Assembly: GCA_033812795.1 (NCBI GenBank)
Contig: JAPXSY010000005.1
Span: 27,443-91,442, forward strand
Reading direction: 5' to 3'
Length of the DNA stretch: 64,000 bases
Source: JAPXSY01 sp033812795
GTDB lineage: Bacteria; Verrucomicrobiota; Kiritimatiellia; RFP12; UBA1067
Position numbers and translations under genes: made by a program. Numbering within the stretch: the first letter of the stretch is position 1; every line of letters starts with the position of its first letter. Under the pieces are notes generated by a model. The model made no database searches, was not told the DNA's origin, and saw only the letters and a program-made list of their open reading frames with translations. Below are positions 52,827 through 62,014 of this stretch, piece after piece.

Positions 52827-54218
52827 ATGACAGATGCACCGGCCCGGTCGGCGGCAAACCGTGTGGTTCCACGGCAATACCTCTTCCCCTTTGTGCTAAC
52901 CACCTCGCTGTTCGCCCTCTGGGGATTCGTAAATGACATCACCAACCCGATGGTGGCTGCCTTCAAAGCCGTCTTCATCGAGATCAGCAACACGCAAAGC
53001 TCGCTGGTGCAACTTGCCTTCTACGGCGGCTACGCCACGATGGCGATCCCCGCCGCGCTCTTCATCCGCAAGTACTCCTATAAGTCAGGCATCCTTCTCG
53101 GCTTGGCTCTCTACTCGCTTGGCGCGCTGCTCTTCCTGCCCGCCGCCTACACCGAGAACTTCTTTTGGTTCCCGTTCTCGCTCTATATCCTGACGTTCGG
53201 GCTGGCCTTCTTGGAAACGACCGCCAACCCGTACATCCTCTCGATGGGCGACCCCGAAACAGCCACGCGGCGTCTGAATCTGGCGCAGGCCTTCAACCCG
53301 ATGGGCTCGCTCCTCGGCATGCTGGTCGCCAGCAAGCTGGTGCTGCGCAACCTGCAAGCCAAAGATTTTTTCGCTGGCATCACCGCGAAGCTGAGTGCGC
53401 AAGGCGTCCCCGAAAGCGGTATGGCCGAGGCCATCAAAACCTACCTCGCCGAGCCCGCCAACCAGGCCGCCTATGCCGCGATGAAAACCCACGACATCAC
53501 CACCATCCGCGACCCCTACGTCATCTTGGGGCTCGTGGTGGCGGTCTTCTTCTTTATCTTCCTGTTTAGCAAGATCCCGGACCAGCGCTCCGCCGAACAG
53601 ATTCATCCCATCGAAACAGCCAAGCGCCTGTTCCGCAACCGCAACTGGGTCGGCGGCGTGATCGCCCAGACCTTCTACGTCGCGGCCCAGATCACCTGCT
53701 GGACCTATATCATCCAGTACGCCGACAGAAACTGCGGCTTCAGCTTTGAACGCGCTCAGGACTGGAACATCGCCGCCATGCTCATCTTTCTCAGCAGCCG
53801 CTTCATCTGCACCTTCCTCATGAAATACCTGAACGCCAGCCTGCTGCTCACGCTGCTGGCCATCGGGGGTATTGTGCTGACCACGCTGACCATCCTGCTG
53901 CAGAATCTGGCCGGCCTGGTCTGTCTGGTCGGAGTCTCGGCCTGCATGTCGCTGATGTTCCCCACCATCTACGGCATCGCGCTGGACGGACTCGGAGAGG
54001 ACGCGAAACTCGGATCCGCCGGACTGATCTTCGCCATTGTCGGCGGGGCGCTGATGCCCATGGGCGCGGGCTGGTTCATCGACCAAGGCTCCTTCAATCT
54101 CGGCTTCATCACGTTGACCGGCGAAAGCGCCTCATTCGTGTTGCCGCTGACCAGTTTCATCGTGATCGCCATTTTCGGCTGGCGCACCTTCCGCTCCCTC
54201 AGGCCCAAACCAGCGTAA
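52827..54218 (+). CDS. MFS sugar permease of the FucP (L-fucose:H+ symporter) type
   Basis: A 463-residue inner-membrane permease with about 12 transmembrane segments. FucP features are FALWGFVNDITNPMV near the start and YGGYATMAIPAALFIRKYSYK in the first half. It imports a sugar such as L-fucose or glucose/galactose with protons. The 170-bp gap upstream holds TGGATT (52751-52756) and AATCCA (52771-52776), a possible operator palindrome with a 14-base centre. CAGGAG precedes the ATG. Neighbouring pectin and sugar genes fit sugar uptake, but no fucose catabolic gene is present. Confidence 0.88.
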   Translation: MTDAPARSAANRVVPRQYLFPFVLTTSLFALWGFVNDITNPMVAAFKAVFIEISNTQSSLVQLAFYGGYATMAIPAALFIRKYSYKSGILLGLALYSLGALLFLPAAYTENFFWFPFSLYILTFGLAFLETTANPYILSMGDPETATRRLNLAQAFNPMGSLLGMLVASKLVLRNLQAKDFFAGITAKLSAQGVPESGMAEAIKTYLAEPANQAAYAAMKTHDITTIRDPYVILGLVVAVFFFIFLFSKIPDQRSAEQIHPIETAKRLFRNRNWVGGVIAQTFYVAAQITCWTYIIQYADRNCGFSFERAQDWNIAAMLIFLSSRFICTFLMKYLNASLLLTLLAIGGIVLTTLTILLQNLAGLVCLVGVSACMSLMFPTIYGIALDGLGEDAKLGSAGLIFAIVGGALMPMGAGWFIDQGSFNLGFITLTGESASFVLPLTSFIVIAIFGWRTFRSLRPKPA

Positions 54219-54233
54219 TCCGCGCTCTTTGTC

Positions 54234-55610
54234 ATGCCTCCTAAAACTCCTGCCACACGCCGCAAAAAAAAGCAGCTCGTCAAAACCTTTGTGCTCGACA
54301 CCAACGTGCTGCTTCACTCACCGGTAGCCCTCGCCGTGTTCGATGACAACCATGTGGTGCTGCCGATGGCCGTGCTGGAGGAGTTGGACAAATTCAAGGC
54401 CCAGAGTTCCGAGCTGGGCCGCAACGCGCGCGAGTCGATCCGCAAGCTGGACGCGCTGTGCCAGAACGGCAAACTCGCCGAGGGCGTCAAACTCCCCGGC
54501 GGCGGCACGCTGCGCGTGCTGGCGACCCCCGAGATCGAAAAAGCCGGCCTGGAAGAGCACACCCCGGACAACGCTCTGATCCGGCTCGCCTACTGGCTGG
54601 AACGACAGGGCGAACGGGTTATCATCGTCTCGATGGACATCAACGTCCGCGTCAAGGCCAACGCCGTCGGGCTCGATGCCGAAGACTTCGAGCATGAGAA
54701 GGTCAACTTCGATGAGTTGTACTGCGGATACGCCGAAGCGTCTGTGCCGCGCGCCGTGATCGAACGCCTCTACAACGGCCAGATGCTGACGAAGGCCCCC
54801 GTCCGTTGCCACCCGAATATGTTCCTGTATCTCTCCGCAACGGAAGAGCCCGACATGAAAGTCATCGCCCGCGTGTTTCCGGACGGCACGCTCGCGGAGA
54901 TCGACCTGTCCATCGACACGGTGTACGGCATCCAATCGCGCAACATCGAGCAGCGCATGGCGCTCGAACTGCTGATGGACCCTGCGGTGACCCTCGTCAC
55001 CCTCATGGGGCAGGCGGGTACCGGCAAGACGCTGCTGGCCCTCGCGGCAGGCCTTCATCTGGTTCAGCGTGAACACCTCTACGACCGCATCCTCGTCTCG
55101 CGCCCTATTGTGCCGCTCGGGAAAGACATCGGTTACCTTCCGGGTGACAAGGAGGAGAAACTCTCGCACTGGATGGAGCCGATTTTTGATAATCTCGATT
55201 ACCTGTTGCGCAAAACCCAGCCCAACCAACTTCCGCCCGGTGCGAAAAAACAGCCCAAGATGCTGACGCCGCAGGACCGCATCAACCAACTTCTCGAAAA
55301 CGACACCCTCGAGCTGGAAGCGCTCACCTACATCCGGGGCCGCTCCATCTCCCGCCAGTTCATCCTCATCGACGAGGCACAGAACCTCACGCCGCACGAG
55401 GTCAAGACCGTGATCAGCCGCGCGGGCGAGGGCTCCAAAATCATTTTGACCGGCGACCCGTACCAGATTGACAACCCGTATCTGGACGCGTCGAGCAACG
55501 GACTGACCTATGCGGCCGAACGGCTCAAAGAGCTGCCGCTCCACGGTCATGTCACGCTGCATCAGAGTGAACGCAGTCAGCTTGCGGCCGCAGCCGCCCA
55601 ATATCTCTGA
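54234..55610 (+). CDS. PIN-PhoH fusion protein (PhoH2 type)
   Basis: A 458-residue cytoplasmic protein. An N-terminal PIN ribonuclease domain starts FVLDTNVLLHSP (D22), with ELDKF, GRNARESIR and the later VSMDINVRVKA supplying acidic residues. The C-terminal PhoH ATPase has Walker A GQAGTGKTLLA (259-269), QFILIDEAQNLTPHEVKT (Walker B) and ILTGDPYQID. PhoH2 proteins are ATP-dependent RNA helicases/nucleases. It has its own start 15 bases after the permease stop. Family length is usual. Confidence 0.94.
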   Translation: MPPKTPATRRKKKQLVKTFVLDTNVLLHSPVALAVFDDNHVVLPMAVLEELDKFKAQSSELGRNARESIRKLDALCQNGKLAEGVKLPGGGTLRVLATPEIEKAGLEEHTPDNALIRLAYWLERQGERVIIVSMDINVRVKANAVGLDAEDFEHEKVNFDELYCGYAEASVPRAVIERLYNGQMLTKAPVRCHPNMFLYLSATEEPDMKVIARVFPDGTLAEIDLSIDTVYGIQSRNIEQRMALELLMDPAVTLVTLMGQAGTGKTLLALAAGLHLVQREHLYDRILVSRPIVPLGKDIGYLPGDKEEKLSHWMEPIFDNLDYLLRKTQPNQLPPGAKKQPKMLTPQDRINQLLENDTLELEALTYIRGRSISRQFILIDEAQNLTPHEVKTVISRAGEGSKIILTGDPYQIDNPYLDASSNGLTYAAERLKELPLHGHVTLHQSERSQLAAAAAQYL

Positions 55611-55638
55611 CGCCCATCGCGGCGTGGAGCGGAGGAAG

Positions 55639-56139
55639 ATGAAAAGCATACCCGGCACAACCCCGGTTCAGAAAGGGGCCGTTTTCCTGGCCACCGGTTT
55701 CGGAATCGGCCTGATCGCGCCGTTCGCGCCCGGCACATTCGGCTCCCTGCCGGGTGTCGTGCTCGCCCTCTGGCTCACGCGTCAAGTTCTGCCCTTGCAG
55801 ATTTTGGCATGCCTCGGCCTCGCGCTGCTGGCGGTTCCGATCTGCGGTGTGGCGGAAACCGTGCTGGGCAAAAAAGACGACGGGCGGATCTGCGCGGACG
55901 AGTGGATGCTCTTCCCGATCTGCACGATCGGCCTGCCGCTGTTGCAGCACCTTTGGCTGGTACCGTTCTGTTTCGTCGTGGCGCGGCTCTGCGACATCCT
56001 CAAGCCGCCGCCGGCCCGCTCGCTGCAAGCGCTGCACGGCGGCGTGGGAATCGTGATCGACGATTTTTTCGCCTCGCTGTATGCGTTGGCGCTGAACCAT
56101 GTCGGATACCGGCTGATTTTGCCTTTTCTGACCTCCTGA
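55639..56139 (+). CDS. pgpA: Phosphatidylglycerophosphatase A
   Basis: A 166-residue membrane enzyme removing the phosphate from phosphatidylglycerophosphate. Family motifs are GFGIGLIAPFAPGTFGSLPG at the N-terminus, then KKDDGRICADEWM (catalytic acidic motif), RLCDILKPPPA and GGVGIVIDDFFASLYA. Hydrophobic helices separate these. GGAGG is close before the ATG at 55639; the upstream frame lies inside the PhoH gene and is rejected. Confidence 0.93.
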   Translation: MKSIPGTTPVQKGAVFLATGFGIGLIAPFAPGTFGSLPGVVLALWLTRQVLPLQILACLGLALLAVPICGVAETVLGKKDDGRICADEWMLFPICTIGLPLLQHLWLVPFCFVVARLCDILKPPPARSLQALHGGVGIVIDDFFASLYALALNHVGYRLILPFLTS

Positions 56140-56185
56140 CCCAATGTGAGCCCCCAACCCAACCTAACCTGTGTAAGGTGTTCTG

Positions 56186-57259
56186 ATGATGAATGATTCA
56201 ACCCGTACCCTGCTGAAAGAACTTCTCTCCCTGCCCACACCCACCGGCTTCGAGTTGGCCGGCATGCGGCTGCTGGCCGCGCGGCTGCGCGACGCCGCAG
56301 TGCCGGGCGTCCGTTTCGACGTGCACGGCAATCTGCATGCGTGCCTGAACCCCGATGCGCCGCTGCGGGTCATGATCGAGGGGCACGGTGATGAAATCGG
56401 TTTCATGGTCCAGCATATCGACGACGACGGGTTCCTGTACATGTGCCCGCTCGGCGGGGTGACCGTTCCGTTGCTCGCGGGCGAACGCCTTGTGATTCAG
56501 GGCCGGAACGGGCCGGTTTACGGCGTGTTCGGCGTACGGCCGCCCCATCTGCTCTCCGCCAAGGATCGCGAAAACGTCGCGCCGAAGGAGATCCGGGAGA
56601 TCGCCGTGGACATCGGGGCACGGAATCAGGCCGAAGCGCTTGAACTCGTGGACCTCGGCAGTCCGGCCGTGGTGGCCTCAGGCTGGCTCGATTTGGCTAA
56701 CAACCGCGCCGCCTGCCGTGGTTTCGACAACCGCATCGGCGCGTTCATCGTGACGGAGGCGATGCGTCGGCTGGCCCGTGAACAACTCAAGGTGGCGGTA
56801 CACATGGTCGCCAGCGTGCAGGAGGAGGTCGGACTGGTCGGCGGAACCACTGCGGCCTATGACATCCGTCCGCACATCGGCCTCTGTGTGGACGTGACTT
56901 TCGCCACGGACGCGCAGAAAGAGGACCGCAAAATCGCTGGCGACATCCGTCTCGGGGCCGGACCGGCGCTCGCCATTGGTCCGACCTACCATACCGCGCT
57001 CAACGCGCGCGTCGTCGAGGCCGCAGAAAAGGCGCGCATCCCGCTCCAGCGGCAGGTGCGCAACCGTGGAACGGGAACCTGCGCCTGGGCCATGCGCCTG
57101 TCGCGTTCCGGTGCGGCGGTGGTGCAACTCAGCATCCCGCTCCGTTATATGCACAGTCCAGTCGAAGTCCTCAGTCTGGATGACGCCGCGCGCACCATCG
57201 ATCTGCTGTGCGCCACCCTGCTGGACCTGCCCGCCGATCTTGACCTCTGCCCAAGTTGA
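56186..57259 (+). CDS. M42-family metallopeptidase (glutamyl/deblocking aminopeptidase type)
   Basis: A 357-residue two-metal aminopeptidase. Metal and catalytic positions are seen as EGHGDEIGFMV, RGFDNRIGAF (bridging Asp), VQEEVGLVGG (catalytic and metal Glu), CVDVTFATD and, near the end, LRYMHSPVEV (His). PTPTGFE at the N-terminus is typical. It releases N-terminal residues from peptides in the cytoplasm, usually as a tetrahedral dodecamer. A second ATG at 56189 is equally possible. Confidence 0.93.
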   Translation: MMNDSTRTLLKELLSLPTPTGFELAGMRLLAARLRDAAVPGVRFDVHGNLHACLNPDAPLRVMIEGHGDEIGFMVQHIDDDGFLYMCPLGGVTVPLLAGERLVIQGRNGPVYGVFGVRPPHLLSAKDRENVAPKEIREIAVDIGARNQAEALELVDLGSPAVVASGWLDLANNRAACRGFDNRIGAFIVTEAMRRLAREQLKVAVHMVASVQEEVGLVGGTTAAYDIRPHIGLCVDVTFATDAQKEDRKIAGDIRLGAGPALAIGPTYHTALNARVVEAAEKARIPLQRQVRNRGTGTCAWAMRLSRSGAAVVQLSIPLRYMHSPVEVLSLDDAARTIDLLCATLLDLPADLDLCPS

Positions 57260-57262
57260 CGT

Positions 57263-58444
57263 ATGCCCTATCCGATTGTCTACCTTCTGGATCGGAACGC
57301 CGCGAGCGAGACGTTCATCCGGCGCGAGATCGATCTGCTGCAACGCCGGAACTGGCCCGTGCTCATACGGTATGTGACATCCGGATCCAACGTGCTGAAA
57401 TTCGCTCTGGGTGCCTGCCCGCGAACCGGCCGCGGCCGGTTCGTCCGTGCCGCGTGCCGACGCCTCCTTGCGGAAGGGTTCCGCTCGCCCGTCACCGCCT
57501 GCCGCATTCTCAAGCGCCTGCCTCAGGCCGCATCCCTCGCCGCACTGGCGGCTGAAACGGAGTGCCGCCTGATTCACGCCCAGTTCGCCGGTCTCACCGC
57601 TGAACTCGCCGCACTCGCCTCCCAAACGCTCGGGATCCCCTGGACCTGCGCCGTCCACGCCCGGGATGTCTTTACCGTCTCGCCGCGCCTGCTGGGTCGC
57701 CGCCTGCGCTCGGCCGCCGCCGTGGCGGCCTGTTCCCGCGCTGCGGCCGAAGCCGTCACCGCAGCCGGTTACCCGCCGCAACAAATCGCGGTGATCCATC
57801 ACGGACTGCCTCTGAACGACTTCGCGTTCGACTCCATCCAGCCCGACGGGGTCATCCTGTTCGTTGGCCGTCTGGAGGCGAAAAAAGGCGTGGACACGCT
57901 GCTTCACGCCTGCGCACTGCTCCGCGGACGCGGCGTGCCGTTCACCTGTGTCATTGCGGGCGAGGGACCCCGCCGCAAAGACCTCACCCGCCTCAGCGAC
58001 CGTTTGGGACTCGCGGAAAACGTTGTCTTCATCGGCTGGCAATCGCCGGAGGAGACCCGCTACCACATCATGGATGCGTCGATCCTCGTGTTGCCTTCGC
58101 GGCGTTTGAGTAACGGGGACCGCGACGGCATCGCGAATGTGCTGCTTGAGGCCATGGCCCTCGGCACACCGGTCCTGACCACCACCGCTGGCGCGGCCCC
58201 CGAAGTGCTCACCGATCAGGTGAACGGTCTGCTGGTGCCGCCGGACGACCCGGTGGCGCTGGCTGACGCGCTGGCTCAGGCTTTGACCTCGAAAAGCCAG
58301 CTGCTGCGCCTCGCGCAGGCTGGCCGCGCCACCATCGAACAGCATTTCGACGGGTCAAAAACGATCTCGGAAATCGAGGCGTTCTTCCAACGCGCGGTTA
58401 CGCCCCCGTCTCCGGAACCGCCGGTTCCGACCATATCCGCCTGA
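57263..58444 (+). CDS. Glycosyltransferase family 4 (GT-B, retaining)
   Basis: A 393-residue GT1/GT4-type enzyme. The N-terminal domain holds LIHAQFAGL and AVHARDVF, and the C-terminal domain VILFVGRLEAKKGVDTLLHA, VIAGEGPRRKDLT, LVLPSRR, and the nucleotide-sugar site GIANVLLEAMALGTPVL (E-x7-E-like). It adds a sugar to a glycan or lipid at the cytoplasmic side. It begins three bases after the peptidase stop. The last 47 bases overlap the convergent TIM-barrel gene, so the Pro-rich C-terminus is encoded on shared DNA. Confidence 0.92.
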   Translation: MPYPIVYLLDRNAASETFIRREIDLLQRRNWPVLIRYVTSGSNVLKFALGACPRTGRGRFVRAACRRLLAEGFRSPVTACRILKRLPQAASLAALAAETECRLIHAQFAGLTAELAALASQTLGIPWTCAVHARDVFTVSPRLLGRRLRSAAAVAACSRAAAEAVTAAGYPPQQIAVIHHGLPLNDFAFDSIQPDGVILFVGRLEAKKGVDTLLHACALLRGRGVPFTCVIAGEGPRRKDLTRLSDRLGLAENVVFIGWQSPEETRYHIMDASILVLPSRRLSNGDRDGIANVLLEAMALGTPVLTTTAGAAPEVLTDQVNGLLVPPDDPVALADALAQALTSKSQLLRLAQAGRATIEQHFDGSKTISEIEAFFQRAVTPPSPEPPVPTISA

Positions 58445-59354
58445 GTCGGGCGAGCGCGTCGCGCAACGCTTCCCCCTTGGCCTCCGCCGCAGGTTCAAAC
58501 ACCTTCAAAACCGATTCCGTCCCGTAAAAGGCGAACGCGCCGAAGTCGATCTGGCCTGCTCCCGGAACCAGATGATCCTCCATCAGCGGGGCCACATCGT
58601 GAATGTGTGTGCCGCGCGTGAACGGCAGCAGTAGACGCGCCGACTCGACATGACGGATCCATCCGAGATTTTCGCGTACCTGACCGTGACCGAGGTCATG
58701 CCAGTACGCGAGTGCGGGGGTATCGAAGCGCCGTTTCAGCATCATCATCTCCGTCTCATCCGGGAACGCCTCCAAGGAAGGCAGGTTTTCCAGACAGAGT
58801 GACATGCCGGCTTTCTCGAACGCGGGCAGCAACCGCTCCAGCGAGAGGCAGAAACCGTCAAACACCGCGCGGACCCGCCGGGTCCGTAACCGTAACGCCT
58901 TCGTCAAGAGCGCGGCCGAACGTCCCGTTTCCTGATCCCCTTCCTCCAAACGCGCCTCAAGCAGTGCCCGCGTGCCCCGCTCCCCAAAAAGCGTTCGCAG
59001 GAAAACGCGGCCAGCGTGCAACACGACAGCCCGTGCCCCCATCCGTTCGGCGAACTCGCGCGTGCGGCCCAGCAGGATCGCGGCCATGGCCCGCTCATCC
59101 TCGTCCCGCGATGCCAACAGGTATAACTCGGGATAACCGTGCGGGGCGCCGATCGGCACCGGACAGTACGCATGCACACTGTCCACCACGGCGCGCCCGT
59201 CCCGCACGCAACGCTCGATTCCATGGGCCAGTTCCTCCGTGGTGTGATACCCGAGTTCGAGCGCGTCGAAACCGAGACTGCGGATCTCCTCCGCCAGCGC
59301 CTCGCCCGAGTTGTGCCGCAGCGCGCACCAGTTTGTCGACAACGCGAAACGCAT
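58398..59354 (-). CDS. Second xylose-isomerase-like TIM barrel protein
   Basis: A 318-residue protein of the AP-endonuclease-2-like superfamily. It shows GFDALELGYH, VDSVHAYCP, VLHAGRVF, LCLENLPS (Glu), YWHDLGHGQV (Asp/His) and GTHIHDVAP (His). The last Glu of the metal set is not obvious, so the enzyme may bind fewer metals or work differently from the gene at 24646. ATG at 59354 follows GAGG; the longer frame to 59375 is not conserved. Substrate is unknown. The 3' end overlaps the GT4 gene by 47 bases. Confidence 0.8.
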   Translation of the reverse strand: MRFALSTNWCALRHNSGEALAEEIRSLGFDALELGYHTTEELAHGIERCVRDGRAVVDSVHAYCPVPIGAPHGYPELYLLASRDEDERAMAAILLGRTREFAERMGARAVVLHAGRVFLRTLFGERGTRALLEARLEEGDQETGRSAALLTKALRLRTRRVRAVFDGFCLSLERLLPAFEKAGMSLCLENLPSLEAFPDETEMMMLKRRFDTPALAYWHDLGHGQVRENLGWIRHVESARLLLPFTRGTHIHDVAPLMEDHLVPGAGQIDFGAFAFYGTESVLKVFEPAAEAKGEALRDALARLRRIWSEPAVPETGA

Positions 59355-59382
59355 CGTACCTCGCTCCTCTTGCACCGCAGCC

Positions 59383-59961
59383 TCAGACCTGCCGGTGAAT
59401 CAGCGTCATGAACTCCTGCCGCGTGGCCGGATCGGTCCGGAAGGAACCCAGCACCGCCGAGGTGGTCATCACCGAATTCTGCTTCTCCACCCCCCGCATC
59501 ATCATGCAGAGATGGCGGCACTCCATAACCACGCCGACCCCCTTCGCGCCGGCTTCCGTCAGAATCGCCTGCGCGACCTCCTCGGTCAGCCGCTCCTGAA
59601 TCTGGAGCCGACGGGCAAAACAGTCCACGATCCGGGCAATCTTGCTGACCCCCAGCACTTTGTCCTTCGCAATGTATCCGACATGACAACGCCCGTAGAA
59701 CGGCAGCAGATGATGCTCACAGAGACTGTAGACCTCGATGTCACGCACGATGATCATGTGATTCAAGTGCGCCTGAAACACCGCACCGTTCAGAATCTGA
59801 CGGGGCGTCTGCCGATATCCGCCGGTGAGGAACGCCAACGCGTCCGCCATGCGTTTGGGCGTACCCCGCAACCCCTCCCGCTCCGGATCCTCGCCGAGTT
59901 CCACCAACAATTTGCGGACCAGCTCGGTGACCCGTGCCTGATCAATCTGTTTTCGCTTCAT
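59383..59961 (-). CDS. folE: GTP cyclohydrolase I
   Basis: First enzyme of folate/pterin synthesis, 192 residues. The zinc ligands and catalytic residues are in YSLCEHHLLPFYGRCHV and ECRHLCMMMRGVEK; GYIAKDKVLGVSKIARIVD is the conserved centre. The ATG at 59961 begins the conserved helical region; a longer frame to 60102 has no support. It starts a two-gene minus-strand run with the TIM-barrel gene (28-base gap). Confidence 0.96.
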   Translation of the reverse strand: MKRKQIDQARVTELVRKLLVELGEDPEREGLRGTPKRMADALAFLTGGYRQTPRQILNGAVFQAHLNHMIIVRDIEVYSLCEHHLLPFYGRCHVGYIAKDKVLGVSKIARIVDCFARRLQIQERLTEEVAQAILTEAGAKGVGVVMECRHLCMMMRGVEKQNSVMTTSAVLGSFRTDPATRQEFMTLIHRQV

Positions 59962-60035
59962 GCCGCCACTGTACCCCAGCCCTTTCCTGAACTCAAGCCG
60001 TGAGTACAGGCACGCCTTCATGAACATGGCCCCTA

Positions 60036-60189
60036 ACCATGAAACTTCATGAAATGCTTGGCTACGGTCAAATCCGTTCATCAGACTTGCGGAGTGCCGC
60101 ATCGGAATCGGGAGCGGGAGTGTTTTCGTGTACAGGTGTGACCCGTCGGCTTGAAACGCTACGTTGAAGCTTGAAACCTGAAACCAAAG
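60036..60189. repeat. Degenerate modular repeat in the folE upstream gap
   Basis: The 514-bp gap 59962-60475 has no credible gene. It contains ACCATGAAACTTCATGAAAT (60036-60055), an ATCGGAATCGGGAGCGGG low-complexity tract (about 60100), and TTGAAACCTGAAACCAAAG (60171-60189). The first and last match words in the repeat at 35446-35620 and the GAAACC tract of the 33.5-kb elements. Confidence 0.5.
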
Positions 60190-60283
60190 CGTGTTTTGAG
60201 TTCAGTGTCCCGGGAGGGTCAAGCGTCTGCTTGACTGGCGGCGGTCACGCCGCCCACAAGGACAGGAGCACATTTTGTGCGAT

Positions 60284-60318
60284 GACAAGAGCCGTGCTGT
60301 ACGCGGGTCCGCGATGCC
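60284..60318 (+). repeat. Direct repeat, left copy, flanking the 60.5-62 kb segment
   Basis: GACAAGAGCCGTGCTGTACG followed by CGGGTCCGCGATGCC. It matches 62015-62048 with a few differences, in the same orientation. The two copies enclose the GH28 chimera and the DUF3592 gene. Confidence 0.55.
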
Positions 60319-60475
60319 TCTTCCCGGCCAGTTTCCCCTTGCCCATAACCCTCCCGTATGCCAGACTAATATCAGGTTTATCACCTGAAGGACTCGCGCC
60401 CCCGCTGATCAATGACCCATGTTGCACTGCACTGGCTGGCGGGCGCGGACATTTCACCGCGAACAAGGAATAATC

Positions 60476-61360
60476 ATGATGGCTAAGCTCTCGAAAGGCG
60501 TCGTTCTGTTCGCTTTTGCACTGGCGCAACTGCATGTCGTTGCGGCGGACGTAAACTGGACCGGCGGCGCGGATGACGGCAACAAGTGGTCTACCGGCGG
60601 GAACTGGCAGGGCGGCCAGACACCGACCACGGACGATGTCGCGGTTTTCAACGTCGCCTCGGCAACAACGATCAACGTCGATACCGAGGATGCGATCGCC
60701 AAGCAGGTGAAAATTGCAGCGGCCTCGGCAGCGGTCACTTTCGGCGGTGACGGCATCGATTGCTGCGGGGTGAAGGATACGGTCATCCGCAACTCGTTCA
60801 TCCACACTCAGGACGACTGCATCGCAGTCAAGTGGTCCGCCGAGAACCTTACTGTCTCCAACTGTATTTTCGTGACGGACGAAGCGAATATCGTCCGGAT
60901 GGGCTACGAGTGCGGCGTTCACGCGAAGTTCGAGAACGTCGTTTTCCGGGATATCGACGCGTTGCATCTCGCGATGGCGAAGCGCACGGCGGAGAAGTAC
61001 TGGTGCAACGGCTGCCTTCTATTGCAGGCATCGCACGAAGCGGTCATGCGCGATATCCTTTTCGAGAATATCCGGCTTAAGGATTTCGAGGACGGCCGGG
61101 ATGAGCTCTTCGTCGCGAAGACAATGTCTATAAAATCCATCGCCGGTGACAACGGGCCCTGGACGACACCACTCGCCGGGCACATCAACGGTGTCACGCT
61201 CCGTAACATCACAGGACCGCGGCAATTTACGCGCGCGGATATCAAGCTCATCGAGAAGGATCAAGACCACAAGATCGAGAACGTGAAGTTCATCCAACCG
61301 CCGTCCGTCCGCGAGACCGAGGTTTCTTCAACGGTCATGCGCGTACCGCGACGAAGATGA
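60476..61360 (+). CDS. Chimeric secreted protein: autotransporter-like start joined to truncated GH28-like beta-helix
   Basis: A 294-residue ORF. A signal peptide (VVLFAFALAQLHVVAA) is followed by DVNWTGGADDGNKWSTGGNW, a motif common at the start of large autotransporter-associated beta-repeat proteins. At about residue 90 this changes abruptly to GGDGIDCCGVKDTVIRNSFI and HTQDDCIAVKW. These equal the middle of GH28 enzymes (the DGID and DD acids), followed by beta-helix coils to the end. The N-terminal half of GH28 and the usual downstream GHG and RIK-type motifs are not seen. It looks like the product of a deletion or recombination, and may be inactive. AAGGAA precedes the ATG at 60476. Confidence 0.6.
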   Translation: MMAKLSKGVVLFAFALAQLHVVAADVNWTGGADDGNKWSTGGNWQGGQTPTTDDVAVFNVASATTINVDTEDAIAKQVKIAAASAAVTFGGDGIDCCGVKDTVIRNSFIHTQDDCIAVKWSAENLTVSNCIFVTDEANIVRMGYECGVHAKFENVVFRDIDALHLAMAKRTAEKYWCNGCLLLQASHEAVMRDILFENIRLKDFEDGRDELFVAKTMSIKSIAGDNGPWTTPLAGHINGVTLRNITGPRQFTRADIKLIEKDQDHKIENVKFIQPPSVRETEVSSTVMRVPRRR

Positions 61361-61431
61361 GTAGAGACACATCCAAACCTCGCGCTTTCGCGAGGCAGAC
61401 TCAACAGCACGATAACGTTGGCAGGAGGAAG

Positions 61432-61947
61432 ATGAAAGTCATGCCTACAATCGGTTTCACGCTGTTCATATCGTTGTTCTTCGCCGTTGGGTTCGCCATC
61501 CTCGGCTACGGCATACGCAGCCTGGTCCTGTCCAACAAGGCGAAGACATGGCCGACGACCAAAGGGCATATCGAAACCTGTATGGTCACGGAATCAAGCG
61601 ACTCGGAAGGGGGACCAACTTACAAGGCAGACGTGCGGTACAACTATATGGTTGCCGGCAAGCAGCATACGGGTGATCGAATCGCATTTGGTTATGCTGG
61701 CAGTGGCCAGAGATCGATGCACCAAGAAATAGCGGATAAGCTTGCGGCGGCCAAAACCGTACTCGTTCGATATGACCCCGCCAATCCGTCGCGGGCGGTG
61801 TTGTCGTACGGACTAAACCTGTCTACGATCATTTTGCTCGTGTTTGGAACAACGTGGCTGCTATTTACAACGGGTTTCGCGGCGTTGTGGCTGACCAGTT
61901 CTTTGAGCGACACCGGTATTCTTAACACGCTCGTGACAACAAGATGA
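61432..61947 (+). CDS. DUF3592-type membrane protein
   Basis: A 171-residue protein with two transmembrane segments (GFTLFISLFFAVGFAILGYG near the start, ILLVFGTTWLLFTTGFAALW near the end) around an external domain with TWPTTKGHIETCMV and VRYDPANPSRAVL, the DUF3592 pattern. Function is unknown. AGGAGG is four bases before the ATG at 61432. The DNA is more A+T-rich than most of the window, and the gene sits between direct repeats with the GH28 chimera, so it may have been acquired. Confidence 0.75.
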   Translation: MKVMPTIGFTLFISLFFAVGFAILGYGIRSLVLSNKAKTWPTTKGHIETCMVTESSDSEGGPTYKADVRYNYMVAGKQHTGDRIAFGYAGSGQRSMHQEIADKLAAAKTVLVRYDPANPSRAVLSYGLNLSTIILLVFGTTWLLFTTGFAALWLTSSLSDTGILNTLVTTR

Positions 61948-62014
61948 ATAAAGGGCAGGGCGGAAGTAAGAGGTAATAGGTAAGATGTAATAAGGGTTGC
62001 GCATCTTGGAGCGG

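Noticed and set aside
56678..58345. 555-residue minus-strand ORF opposite the M42 peptidase and GT4 genes
   Set aside because: Both opposite genes are certain; the frame is a composition artefact.
60171..60473. 100-residue plus-strand ORF before the GH28 chimera
   Set aside because: Begins in the repeat tract and has no domain or ribosome site; probably part of the non-coding gap.
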